In this document: positions 1 to 9,045 of the stretch, one piece after another
Layout: each line of letters starts with the position of its first letter
Numbering within the stretch: the first letter of the stretch is position 1
Source: Bradyrhizobium sp. CIAT3101
GTDB lineage: Bacteria > Pseudomonadota > Alphaproteobacteria > Rhizobiales > Xanthobacteraceae
Direction of reading: 5' to 3'
Assembly (NCBI RefSeq): GCF_029714945.1
Contig: NZ_CP121634.1
Span: 8,577,001-8,641,000 of the forward strand
Length of the DNA: 64,000 nt
The notes under the pieces: model-generated
The model's input: the letters and a program-made list of their open reading frames with translations, nothing else
Told to the model about the DNA's origin: nothing
Database searches by the model: none
Program-made: the position numbers and the translations under genes

Positions 1-388
1 GAAGTTCTTCGATTTGACTTGCCGCGGGTGACAGCTCTTGGAAGATGAGATTGTTATTCAGCTGCGAAACCAGCGCATCGGTCAAAGATGCTATCGGATC
101 TGGGGCGGTGTTCATGTGCCCGATCATTCCGGGGCAACCAAACATGGCACTCCCAGACACGATCTCGGACCATAAATCGTTCAGTGCCGTGATACCGAGG
201 CCCACTTCCGGAACACTTGCAGGCGTCGGAACAGCGGCGGGTAACGGCTGGCGGGGCGACATGGTGTCAACCAATCGATCGGCCAAGCTCGACAGCAATT
301 CTCGGAGTTCGTCGGCCGTGTACCAACCAGAGGCATCATATTGCCTTGTTAGTTCTTCGGAAGGTGGTTGCTCAAGCATGTTTGGCAT
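1..388 (-). CDS. PLP-dependent amino acid decarboxylase, N-terminal part (runs off left edge)
   Basis: Translating the minus strand from the ATG at 388 gives 129 open codons to the window edge, so only the N-terminus is present. It contains a stretch reading GHMNTAPDPIASLTDALVSQ followed by NNNL and ELSPAASQIEE. This is the conserved N-terminal block of group II pyridoxal-phosphate decarboxylases (glutamate, aromatic amino acid and L-2,4-diaminobutyrate decarboxylases). The catalytic lysine would lie outside the window. A purine-rich stretch (AAGGGGCACAGG) precedes the ATG. Known for the family: decarboxylation of an amino acid to an amine, often in siderophore, polyamine or specialised-metabolite pathways. 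The substrate cannot be read from this fragment. The diaminobutyrate type is an inference from the diaminopropionate/NRPS genes 16-27 kb away. Confidence 0.8.
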   Translation of the reverse strand, partial: MPNMLEQPPSEELTRQYDASGWYTADELRELLSSLADRLVDTMSPRQPLPAAVPTPASVPEVGLGITALNDLWSEIVSGSAMFGCPGMIGHMNTAPDPIASLTDALVSQLNNNLIFQELSPAASQIEEL

Positions 389-408
389 TACCTGTGCCCC
401 TTCGCGTT

Positions 409-591
409 TCAGGAACCGAGGATAAATCGTCCCTCCCAGGAGCTGAATGATTGAACATCTCCGGCGGACAGCGATTCTCCACAGAACGCCGTTTCCCGCG
501 CGAAAAGATTCATTGTATTATCCATCATAACCACTTGGTCGAACACGCTGCCGGAGATGGCTTCGTCTTTCCGGGCATCAAATACGAAAGA
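409..591 (-). pseudogene. Possible C-terminal remnant of a TauD/SyrP-like dioxygenase
   Basis: An open minus-strand stretch ends at a TGA (411-409), 21 bases before the decarboxylase start. It encodes VVMMDNTMNLFARETAF. The spacing matches the DNxxxxHGRxxF block near the C-terminus of TauD/SyrP-type 2-oxoglutarate dioxygenases, with the iron-ligand His replaced by Phe. The frame is closed by a stop just upstream, so any such gene is truncated. The assignment rests on this short pattern alone. It could also be chance or another family. Confidence 0.25.
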
Positions 592-887
592 CGGCCCCTA
601 AAGAAAACTGCCAGTATTGGCAGGTGCGGGCCATTTCTACCCGGCCATATTTGTCGTGCTCACAGGCACGGCGAGGACTTCCACATTTGGACTGCAAAGC
701 CCGAATTAGGGTCGGCACCGTGATTGACCTGCCACGGAGTATTTCCTCGAGAAGGAGTTAGAGTCCCGCCCGAAGAACGACGGGCAGATGAAGCGAGCAC
801 GGTTGACGGAAGAGATGGGGTATTCCTTCCCGATCGCCTGACCGTGGCTGACGATCATGCACCAACTCCACCCGGAAAGCAGGAGCC

Positions 888-1900
888 ATGATCTACGTGG
901 CCTCGATGTTTCGCTGAATTCCGTTGCGGTATGCGCGGTGGACGAGACCGGAAAGCTCATCCGGGAGGGAAACACGTTGGCGGACGCGCCATCGATGTGC
1001 AGTAGTCTCGAACCATGGGCTGGTCAAGTTGAGGGGTAGGCCTTGAGGCAGGATCGATGTCAGAATGGCTGACCGCAAATCTAATCGAACTGGGGCTGCC
1101 GGCCGTCAGGTTGGAAGCCCGCCAGTTAAGGCGGCACTTTCGGCAATGCCAGTGAAGACCGTTCGGAATGACGCTCCTGGGATCGCGCAGGTGGTGAGAA
1201 CGGGATGGTTCAAGCCTTGTTCACATCAAGAGCATCGGCAGCCAAAGGGCGCGGACGCTGGCCGCAGCTCGCAAGCCTATCATCCGCTCCATCGCTGCCG
1301 CAAAGCAAGTCATCCGCGGACTCTGCGTCCGCTCGGTCTCAAAGTCGGAATCTTCTCGTGGACTCTGTTCGCGACGCGAGTTCGTGAATTGGTCAGCGAT
1401 GACGCCTTACTGGAGGCGATCATGAATCCGCTCCTTGCCGGACGCGAAGCGCTGATGCGGGAGTACGCCCGACTGCACAGCCTCGTTCTGAAGGCTGTGC
1501 GCAGTGACCCGGCTTGTCGGCTTTTGATGAGGATGCCGGGGATCGGCCCGGTCTCTGCGTTGACCTTCCGCTCCACTGTGGACGATCCCAAACGATTCCT
1601 GCATTCCCAATCGGTCGGCGCCTATCTCGGGGTAACGCCCCGGCGATACCAATCTGGCGAGGTTGATCGGGTGGGACGGATCACAAAAGTCGGAGATGAA
1701 GAGACGCGCACAGCCTTGTTCGAAGCTGCCAACGTCGTTCTCAGGCCATCAAGCCGATGGTCTCCGATGAAGGCCTGGGCAGTGCGTGTTGCGACCGGCA
1801 AGGAAGCAAGCGTGCGGCGGTCGCGCTGCCAGAAAGATGGCTGTCATCCTTCACCAAATGTTTTGGAGCCCAATTCCGATGGCCGCCGGTGGCATAAGGA
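888..1900 (+). pseudogene. IS110-family transposase, broken by frameshifts
   Basis: Pieces of one IS110/IS116-type transposase occur in order but in different frames. The N-terminus starts at the ATG at 888, with LDVSLNSVAVCAVDETGKL (the first Asp of the DEDD domain) in the next frame. A middle block with LSAMPVKTVRNDAPGIAQVV follows from about 1130. The C-terminal transposase_20 block is in one frame to about 1800: PGIGPVSALTF, then GAYLGVTPRRYQSGEVDRVG and ALFEAANVVLRPSSRWSP. At least four frame changes and internal stops separate the pieces, so it is dead. Intact family members are about 340 residues and move by a site-specific DEDD mechanism without clear inverted repeats, so element ends cannot be marked. 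The debris runs straight into an IS3 remnant. Confidence 0.85.
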
Positions 1901-1959
1901 CGCCATCGCCGTCCCAAGAGAGCCCGTCGCGGGGCGTATCGTTGAGTTCGTATGATCTA

Positions 1960-2932
1960 TCGTGGCCTCTGGCTTGCAAGCAAGAGATCTGCGAGGCGAC
2001 GATCTACAATTGGAAGGCCAAATTCGGCGGCATGGACGTTTTGAAGGCGAAGCGGATGAGGCCCTGGAGCAGGAGAACGGGAAGCTGAAGAAGCTTCTGG
2101 CCGAGCAGATGCTCGATGCGGCCGCACTTCCGAGCTCCTTAAAATTCCGCCACCATGCGCGCCGCGGTCGCGCATCTGCAGGCTGTCATGAGCCTGTTGG
2201 AACGGCGGGCCTGCTCGATTGTGGGGCGGATCGGAAGATGATCCGCTATGGCTGCAGCCGACCGCCGGACGCAGTTCTGCGTGGCCGATTGCGCAATCTC
2301 GCCAACGAGCGGCGGGCTATCGCCGCCTGTTCGTCCTGCTGCGGCGGGAGGGCGAGCCGTCGGAAATGAACCGGATCTACCGGCTTTATCGCGAGGAAGA
2401 GCCCACCGGCCGCAAGCGGCGTGCTTGCCGCAAGACCGTGGAGGCCACGGGCTCCATCTTGGTCGAAGCGAAGGCCAAATGCCTAGGGGCCATTCCGGAC
2501 ACGTCGATCTCGAGGCGGCGCGTGGCCCGAGAACTCGCGGCAATCGTCGAGCGACGCCGAAAGCCAGGAATGATCATGTCCGCCCATGTCACCGAGTTTC
2601 ACCCGCAACGCCATGCTGGCTTGGTGCAAGGACGCAGACATCGATTGGCACTTCATCGCACCGGGAAAGCCCATGCAGAATGGCTTCGTCGATGCGCTAT
2701 GAGTTGCTCAACGAGACCCTATTCTTCGATCTCGATGACGCCGCTCGCGCCAAGATCGCCAATTGGGTCGCCGACTACAATCTCCAAACGCCCACACTCG
2801 TTGTTCAAATACCTGACTCGCGCGACCTACGCTGCCCACCTCACTGCAACGGACGATCCCGCCAATCGTCCGTTGCTCCACCCGCACCAAATTGGCGTAC
2901 AAAACCCCGAGACTCTAACTGCCGCTCGATGA
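1960..2932 (+). pseudogene. IS3-family transposase (orfA/orfB), broken, with internal deletion
   Basis: orfA remains are a helix-turn-helix segment CEATIYNWKAKFGGMDV and a coiled segment KLKKLLAEQMLDAAAL. orfB remains follow with ADRKMIRYGCSRPPDA, RLFVLLRREGEPSEMNRIYR, then a DDE domain with FHPQRHAGL, WHFIAPGKPMQNGF, ELLNETLFFDLDDA and IANWVADYNLQTPT. Frames change repeatedly. In the DDE domain the text jumps from ILVEAKAKC to AIPDTSISRRRVARE. In intact relatives about 30 residues carrying the first catalytic Asp lie between these. The remnant ends near 2932 with the tail NGVQNPETLTA found in rhizobial relatives. It is not functional. Confidence 0.85.
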
Positions 2933-3395
2933 AATTCAGCGGCAGGTCACCGGTGACACGCCCCCAGAGGAAGGAGAATGACAGGCCGCATCAATCGAGC
3001 AAGGAGCACGCGGCTTGCGAACATTCTTGCATTCTTGCATTCTTGCGAGCACAAGCTCGAAGAACGCTTCCGCGAGCACCGACGAACAGGCATACGCCGC
3101 CGGCACGCTGTTTCCAGAAATCCCGTGTCTTGATTGAGACATTCATGAGGCCAAAGCACCCTTCAACCTGGATAAAGCCTAGCGGCAAGATCACTTCCGG
3201 GGCGCAATACCTTCACCTGGATCGCGGCATGACCTTAAGGTAAGACTTAACGTCGCCTCCGTTGAAAGACGCCTGACCTTGATAAGGCGGTCGCCGCTGG
3301 AGGGATACGATGAGGCGTTTCCCGAGGTCAGTGAACTGGATTTCCTTCTTGCGGTTGCCTCCGGTCCAATTATGACACAGTAGGACTAATGCGTC
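2933..3395. other. Intergenic stretch without a recognisable gene
   Basis: This lies between the IS3 remnant and the end of the FAD oxidoreductase. Short open frames exist on both strands but none shows a known domain. A 10-base direct repeat, cattcttg, is present near 3023-3045 (cattcttgcattcttgcattcttgc). No promoter or terminator was identified. Confidence 0.5.
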
Positions 3396-4607
3396 TTAGA
3401 GGTTCGGCGAGCCCAAATAGTCTTCCGTAGCCGCGACACTTTGGAGACATGCGTGAGCATTCACCGGAACATTCCTTGCCGCAGTAGGCGACAGCATTTC
3501 GGTGCCGGGTACCGATACTGGAGCGCCGTGGAGTACCCAGTCGGTAACTATCGTCCCTATGACGGGCGCAAGCTGAATGCCATAGCCTCCGGCACCGGCG
3601 GCGGTGATCAGAGTCGGTTCGGACGGTTTGATGGCGCCGACGAAGGGTCGATGGTCCGCGGTGACTGGATAAAGTCCTGCCCAACCTCGACCGAGGCGCG
3701 CGCCAGGCAGTTCCGGAACACGGTCAAGAAGCAGTTCCGCTAACTTGACTTTGGAATTCTCCTCGCATTGGTCGTTGTAGTTGTCGGGGTCCTCCGGAAG
3801 CGGCGAGCCGACCTTGTGAATTTCGGCAATCAGTTCGTTCCGCTTCTCATGACGGAAGTTGAGGCCAGTGCCCTCCCCGTTCACGAGATCCATCACCATC
3901 GGCATCGTATAATCGAGTGACTCATCGAGGTGGATTGTCACTGCCTCGTGCCGCTGTGGACAGATGTGTAGCGTCTGTCCGAAAGTCTCGGCAACGGCAG
4001 GGGCCCAAGCGCCAGCCGCGTTGACGACAAAGTCGCAATCGATCCTGCCCTTGCTGGTATCCAGTTTGTAACCGCCGTACCGTCGCTTTACATCGACAAG
4101 TTCACAGAACTGAAAAATGTTGCCGCCGAGCGCTCGCACCTTCTCGGCCAAGAAGGTACACATTTCATGGGGGTCGAGAAATCCATCGTCGGGTCCGAAC
4201 AATCCTCCTTGGAGGCCATCAGGGTTGATATGAGGAATGAGCTGTTGCAGCTCGCGCGCTTGATAGAGGCGAGACCTGAAGCCGGCGTCCTCCTGTATCT
4301 TTACGGATTGTGCGAACAGCTCCATCTGTTTGGCGGTGCGGGCGAGGCGTAGGTAGCCTATATGGTTGAAGCCAAGTCCGAGACTTTCCCAATCACGCAA
4401 CTGTCGCACCGAATGAATACGCAGTAGAATATCGAAAGGATTGGTAAGCTGCGTTCCCACCACCCCTACCGAGCGGCCACTTGAACCCGAAGCTATGGAT
4501 CGAGCGTCAAGAACGGTAACACGCACTCCATGCTCGGCCAGGCTGAATGCCGAGCACATTCCGAGCGTACCCGCCCCAATCACGACGGCATGAGGAGAAG
4601 CGGTCAT
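3396..4607 (-). CDS. FAD-dependent amino-acid/amine oxidoreductase (DAO family)
   Basis: A 403-residue protein of the D-amino-acid oxidase/glycine oxidase (DAO) fold. The N-terminus has the dinucleotide-binding motif VVIGAGTLGMCSAFSLAEHG (GxGxxG) followed by an acidic strand end (VLDAR). A second FAD-contact block is CDFVVNAAGAWAP. Near the C-terminus GRGWAGLYPVTADHRPFVGA is the usual substrate/FAD-closing segment. Family role: oxidative deamination or dehydrogenation of a D-amino acid, sarcosine, proline-like imino acid or opine. The substrate cannot be fixed. There is no signal peptide, so it is cytoplasmic or membrane-associated. It lies 408 bp downstream of an aldehyde dehydrogenase on the same strand, which fits stepwise oxidation of one substrate. 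Alternative: the oxidase subunit of an octopine/hydroxyproline-type dehydrogenase. Confidence 0.85.
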   Translation of the reverse strand: MTASPHAVVIGAGTLGMCSAFSLAEHGVRVTVLDARSIASGSSGRSVGVVGTQLTNPFDILLRIHSVRQLRDWESLGLGFNHIGYLRLARTAKQMELFAQSVKIQEDAGFRSRLYQARELQQLIPHINPDGLQGGLFGPDDGFLDPHEMCTFLAEKVRALGGNIFQFCELVDVKRRYGGYKLDTSKGRIDCDFVVNAAGAWAPAVAETFGQTLHICPQRHEAVTIHLDESLDYTMPMVMDLVNGEGTGLNFRHEKRNELIAEIHKVGSPLPEDPDNYNDQCEENSKVKLAELLLDRVPELPGARLGRGWAGLYPVTADHRPFVGAIKPSEPTLITAAGAGGYGIQLAPVIGTIVTDWVLHGAPVSVPGTEMLSPTAARNVPVNAHACLQSVAATEDYLGSPNL

Positions 4608-5014
4608 TTATCATCCATTTCGCTTTTGGCTCTCGGCGGTTACGTTCTAATCGAGCGGGCTGTAGCCGGCCCTCCGATCTCATCAAATGTCTTTGCGATG
4701 GCGCGCAGCTGAATCTGATTGCTCACGTCTGCCCTCCATCCGGGTGGCTGTAGCCGTGGATCGTGGGGTGAAGTTATTTGATGTCTAGTAGCGTTACGGG
4801 CTGCGTTCAGACCCTCAGCACGTCACTGCGTGCAATGTAGATGGGGAAATGATCGATGACACCTGATCGCGGTGTCGCCGCCGGGCATGAACTTTCCGGG
4901 CCTCTGGAATGGAAGGGGGGATGTGACTGTGGCGCCGGGATGGTGCGGCATGACTTGGAAACCAAGTAAGGGGTATGACTGATGGCCGCGAAGCGGGGCA
5001 CGCGCCTTCAATAG
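4608..5014. other. Spacer between aldehyde dehydrogenase and FAD oxidoreductase
   Basis: 407 bp between two minus-strand genes, with only short overlapping frames and no recognisable domain. It may hold a promoter for the oxidoreductase, but no convincing -35/-10 pair was identified. Confidence 0.4.
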
Positions 5015-6589
5015 TCAGGTGATCATGATCGTGTGGCTTTGCTCGCGCATGTACTGCGGGAGGTACCATGCGCCGAGGCCACCCTTACCGCTGACCCCCG
5101 TACCTTTCCAGCCGCAGAAAGGTTGTGCGCCGGGCCACGCGCCGGTCGTGGCGCCACTAGCGCGGTTGGCATAGAGAACGCCTGCTTCTGCCGTCGTGAG
5201 GAAGTACTGCAACTCATTCTGGTCGCGGGTAAATATTCCAGCTGACAACCCATAAGCGACGTCGTTGCCTTCGGCGATCGCGGCTTCAAGATCTTCCACG
5301 CCGCGAACAACAACGAATGGAATGAACAACTCTTCTCGAGTAAGTTTACTCGGCCCGTCGAGCTCGACCGCTGTCGGCAGGACATAGTTGTCGGCAAAGC
5401 CCTGGCCGAGCATCTCGCCACCAAAATGGACTTTACCGCTGCGATTCACCTCGCAAAGCGCGCTTCTAAAACGTTCGACCGCAGCGTCGCCATAGACGGG
5501 TCCCATGAAGCTCTCTGCCCTTCTGGGGTCGCCCACGATTAGCTTGGAGGAAAAGTCCACGAGCTTACTGATGAACGGCTGCTTCACCACGTTGTCGACG
5601 TAAACGACCGAGCAAGCGGAGCATTTTTGCCCCTGCAATCCGAAAGCGGATCTTGCCACTCCTTGCGCGGCCTGCTCCAGATTGGCGGTTTGCGTGACAT
5701 AGGCGGGGTTCTTGCCGCCCATCTCGGCGATCACCGGCTTCGTGTGCGGCAGCATCGCGACATGGCGGAAGATACTCATCCCCGTCCTGTGCGAGCCGGT
5801 GAACGCAACGCCGTCGATGCCGTCGCTCGTGGCGAGCAGTCTCCCGACCTTCCCATCCCCAAGGACAATATTGAACACTCGGTCCGGCAAGCCGGCCTTG
5901 CGCAGCGTCTCCGCTATCAACAAGCCGGTCAAAGAGCACCCTGGGGAAGGCTTGAAAACGACCGAATTACCAGTCAGCAGAGCGCCTGACAGCATGCCTA
6001 TCGATAGTGCGAGCGGGAAATTGAAGGGGGCTATGACCGCAAAGACCCCGTAGGGTTTCATTATGCTTCTGACGGCCTCATTCGACACCAATTCGTTCAT
6101 ACGGCGCGTATAGCCATTGTTCGTCTTCAACTCCGACGAGTAGTACTCCACCATGTCGAGGGATTCTTCGGCCTCGCCGATAGCCTCAACGCGGGATTTT
6201 CCGATTTCGTAGAGTCCTGCAAGGCCGAGCTCATACTTTTGCGCCGCGAGGGCGGCCCGCCATCGCTGGGCGAAGGCAAGCCGCTCTTCGAGAGACGTAC
6301 GCGCCCAAAGGTTAGCGCCCATACGCGCCGATGCGATTGCACGCGCCACGTCAGCATCGGTGGAGATTGGAAATCGCCCCAGAGAAAGCTCAGGACTGAT
6401 CGGACTTGCGATTTTCTTCAGCGGCCCTGTTGAAAAGGTCGTCGACCACTCCCGACCAAGAAACTCTTTCTCGAAACTGGGAATGAGTTTGTCCAGATAC
6501 GCATGCACCTTGGAAAAATCGGCTCCGACGTTGGAGTAGGTCACACGCGGAAGGTCAAGAACCATCGTCAGCTCCGAAAAACGAGGCAA
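5015..6589 (-). CDS. Aldehyde dehydrogenase family protein, 1-pyrroline-5-carboxylate dehydrogenase-like
   Basis: A 524-residue NAD(P)-dependent aldehyde dehydrogenase. Visible family blocks are the oxyanion/cofactor segment VIAPFNFPLALSIGMLSGAL, KPSPGCS, the Rossmann turn VAFTGSHRTG, the general base region AEMGGKNPA (Glu), and the nucleophile in FGLQGQKCSACSVVYVD. Late blocks include TREELFIPF and FCGWKGTGVSGKGG. The GQKCSACS form of the Cys block and the length match RocA/PutA-type P5C dehydrogenases, which oxidise glutamate semialdehyde to glutamate. This is an inference from sequence style, and other semialdehydes are possible. The start at 6589 is the first Met. Met9 (6565) is an alternative. 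It sits upstream of the FAD oxidoreductase on the same strand, a pairing typical of amino-acid or imino-acid degradation. Confidence 0.85.
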   Translation of the reverse strand: MPRFSELTMVLDLPRVTYSNVGADFSKVHAYLDKLIPSFEKEFLGREWSTTFSTGPLKKIASPISPELSLGRFPISTDADVARAIASARMGANLWARTSLEERLAFAQRWRAALAAQKYELGLAGLYEIGKSRVEAIGEAEESLDMVEYYSSELKTNNGYTRRMNELVSNEAVRSIMKPYGVFAVIAPFNFPLALSIGMLSGALLTGNSVVFKPSPGCSLTGLLIAETLRKAGLPDRVFNIVLGDGKVGRLLATSDGIDGVAFTGSHRTGMSIFRHVAMLPHTKPVIAEMGGKNPAYVTQTANLEQAAQGVARSAFGLQGQKCSACSVVYVDNVVKQPFISKLVDFSSKLIVGDPRRAESFMGPVYGDAAVERFRSALCEVNRSGKVHFGGEMLGQGFADNYVLPTAVELDGPSKLTREELFIPFVVVRGVEDLEAAIAEGNDVAYGLSAGIFTRDQNELQYFLTTAEAGVLYANRASGATTGAWPGAQPFCGWKGTGVSGKGGLGAWYLPQYMREQSHTIMIT

Positions 6590-7245
6590 CGTATTGATAA
6601 TCGGTACTTCCTATCGCAAAGTCAACTAGCAACGGCCGTAAATTGGGATCTTAGCTCGATTTTCGGACCTCGAGATGTGCGCCATTTCTGCTGAGTACTC
6701 GGAATGAGAAGCGATTTGCAAAGCAGGACGCTGGACAGCTCCGGCGGCTCACCTTCGCAGTTGGGCAAGCCGGTTCGTCAAGTAGGCTCCTTTGAGGCCA
6801 TCATGATTCACCCGATAACTTTTGAATGAAAGGGGGACATCGGAGATCGCCAGGCCAACTCTTTTCCTGGCGGTGTTAGAACTCTCAGACCACCAGCGAT
6901 CGATGCACGTTTTCGTCGAGTGACCAGTTACGAGCGAGCCCCCCCATGCTGCAGCTGATCCGTGACCACGTCGACCAAGCTGGGGAAACGCCGGCGAATG
7001 CAGCCTGCTCCTTGAACAGCAGGGCAGCATTCACTGTACCATTGAACACAGCTTTGGAGTCGAAAGCTCAACATCGAGGCTCCCATGGCCGGCCTGCTTC
7101 AGGAGCGTGGCACGAACGCCAGCAGCTCTGGGTGGGACCGCCGGACATGTGTCAAAAGGCGTGTCAGGCATGATCCACTCTCGGTTGGACCGTTAGGCCG
7201 ATTATCTGGAGTAACAGGCCGGTAGATATTATGCCGCTCATGCCT
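6590..7245. other. Degenerate intergenic region
   Basis: No intact gene is seen. The minus strand near 6749-7090 has a readable stretch (AVFNGTVNAALLFKEQAAF) that looks like coding sequence but matches no family I can name. It may be the tail of the dead transporter locus to its right. Confidence 0.4.
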
Positions 7246-7249
7246 TTAG

Positions 7250-8060
7250 CCCGCCCGCTCGATAGCAAAGCCAGTCAACAGTAAAGATGATCGCAATCGC
7301 GAACAACCGCAATGGTCGCGTCGGGCAATACCGATTCGATCTCGCCCAGACGATGAGCGCAGCGTTCTCACGAACCACACTCTAGCGGACCCGCACCCTT
7401 GAGGCGCGCCATTTGGATGCATCGCTGCGCCAAAGATTGACACTCGCCGCACACGTCATGCGCATAAGGAGGCGAACACCTCAGTGCGAAGGCAAACGCT
7501 GGTAGCGCCGTCCGATAGAGACGTTCTCCCAAATCAAGATCGGGGCTGATGTTCGAGATGCCTGGGAAGGGTCCGATTTTACGCCGAGAAGAAGGATGAT
7601 CAAGTAGCAAAGGGAAAATTCAGTAGGCGACATCGAAATCAATGCTGTGACATTGTAGCTCGATCCAACATTGGATGTCTGTAGGTCGCAGACGAGGTTG
7701 CAAAGGCCAAGTGCAGCCCGCACTGCGATGACGGGCGCGAATCTTCCCAGGCAGAGGGTGACTCCAAGCGAGTATCGATGAGGCTGGAAATCTCTCGATG
7801 CGGTGTGATCTATCAAAGCTCGCCCGTCAGAACCCCGCCACGCCAAGGGAGATAGCATTCGATGCGCGGGACGTTGAGGCCAGCTCCTCTCTCAAGACGC
7901 CTATATTTTCAGGAGTGGCATTCCCGCCGAGTATGGATTGGGCAGCATCGCCCGGCAGCAACTCGACACCGATGATGGGAGGAGAGACATAACGAAGAGT
8001 GTCACATTGCCAAAGAAAATTCGCCTGGCAGTCGGCTTTAGAAGCGTCTTCATGTTCTCA
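7250..8060 (-). pseudogene. DppB-type peptide ABC transporter permease, broken
   Basis: In order on the minus strand but in shifting frames are: an N-terminal segment (8010-7840) reading LLPGDAAQSILGGNATPENI, the typical LxPGDP...LG..ATPE block of DppB/OppB permeases; then SLGVTLCLGRFAPVIAVRAA; then SLCYLIILLLGVKS; then FPGISNISPDLDLGERLYRT; and the EAA-like loop IQMARLKGAGPLECGS (canonical ...ARLKGAGxxxV). Stops and frame changes separate these segments. An intact DppB is about 310-330 residues with six membrane helices and imports di- or oligopeptides. This copy is not functional. Its place beside an amidohydrolase and amino-acid oxidising enzymes suggests the region once coded for peptide or amino-acid-derivative use. 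Confidence 0.65.
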
Positions 8061-8067
8061 CGCCATC

Positions 8068-9045
8068 TTACAACGCCTGCACTTGCAGTTTGAGGGGCGG
8101 CTCTATCGTGGAAAAATCTTCTCGCGCTAGGTCCCGCGCGATGACGATTAGTCCGTCGTCCCTCTGCAAGTCGTCAGCGATCTCGCGCGGTCGGTCAAAT
8201 GTCCCGCCAACCCCCTGAATAAAGATTCGACGTCCTCCGACGCTAACGTACCCTTTCGCCCGCAGTAAGCGATCACCACAGTATCCCACCAGATTCTCGA
8301 TCCACTCAACGAGTTGCTCCCATTGGGGAGCTTCAAATTTGATCAAAAAGACTTTCATCCTAGTGTGTTGGAAGCTCTGCGGCTCCTGACGTGCTACAAT
8401 CGGAAAACTCGATCGAAGTGGCTTTTGAATGCTCGCAAAGGCAAGCCGCGCACGTTTCGTACGGTCTCGCTCATTCACGATCGCCGCGAGCGGATTTAGA
8501 TACGCGGCGGCCTGGCCTGCGCGTCTCGAACTTAGCTCATCGACGCGATCAACCTTGGTAACCACGATCTTCTGAGCGGCGGCGAGCTGGGCGACCGCCT
8601 CCTCGAAGCGAGCTGTCGTGTCTGGCCCGTGCTCACCATCATAGGTCGACAACACAGTCGTTCGCAGGGGCATGCCGATATCGAGCAGCGATCTTAGGAT
8701 GGGGGAAGGCTTCGACAGGCCACTCGTTTCAACAATGATGCGCTCCAATGGGTGGGCTCCAACAGCTTCCTTTTCCGCGAGCAGAGCGAATATGGCGTTA
8801 GGCAGATCGCTATTCAGCGAACAGCATATGCAACCGTTATGTAGTGTCGCGAGGGGAAGCCCGTTGCGCCCGGTGGTGATGAGAGCGCCGTCCACGTCAA
8901 TCTGACCGACTTCGTTGACAATAACGCCGGTGTTGGCGGCCTTGCGGTCTTGAAGATAGTCAAGAATGAGCGAAGTTTTTCCACTTCCGAGAAAGCCCGT
9001 TAGTAGAAAGACCTGCGGGTAAACTTTCTGGTCATTGACGCTCAT
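8068..9045 (-). CDS. G3E-family GTPase (CobW/P47K-type metallochaperone)
   Basis: A 325-residue protein. It has Walker A GFLGSGKTSL (about residues 17-26), switch residues IVNEVGQIDVD, the metal-binding CxCC motif NGCICCSL (about 70-77), Walker B/guanine-region ETSGLSKPSPI, and an NKxD-like TKVDRVDE. The C-terminal CobW_C domain has KGYVSVGGRRIFIQGVGG. Family role: GTP-driven delivery of a divalent metal (Zn, Co, Ni) to a client enzyme. Its ATG at 9045 overlaps the TGA of the upstream amidohydrolase (9044-9042) in an ATGA junction, so translation is probably coupled. This makes the amidohydrolase the likely client (inference). No zinc-uptake-regulator site was identified. Metal identity is unknown. 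Confidence 0.9.
   Translation of the reverse strand: MSVNDQKVYPQVFLLTGFLGSGKTSLILDYLQDRKAANTGVIVNEVGQIDVDGALITTGRNGLPLATLHNGCICCSLNSDLPNAIFALLAEKEAVGAHPLERIIVETSGLSKPSPILRSLLDIGMPLRTTVLSTYDGEHGPDTTARFEEAVAQLAAAQKIVVTKVDRVDELSSRRAGQAAAYLNPLAAIVNERDRTKRARLAFASIQKPLRSSFPIVARQEPQSFQHTRMKVFLIKFEAPQWEQLVEWIENLVGYCGDRLLRAKGYVSVGGRRIFIQGVGGTFDRPREIADDLQRDDGLIVIARDLAREDFSTIEPPLKLQVQAL

Noticed and set aside
45..723. Plus-strand open frames at the left edge
   Set aside because: They lie antisense to the decarboxylase N-terminus and the fragment in front of it; the minus-strand reading has clear family motifs.
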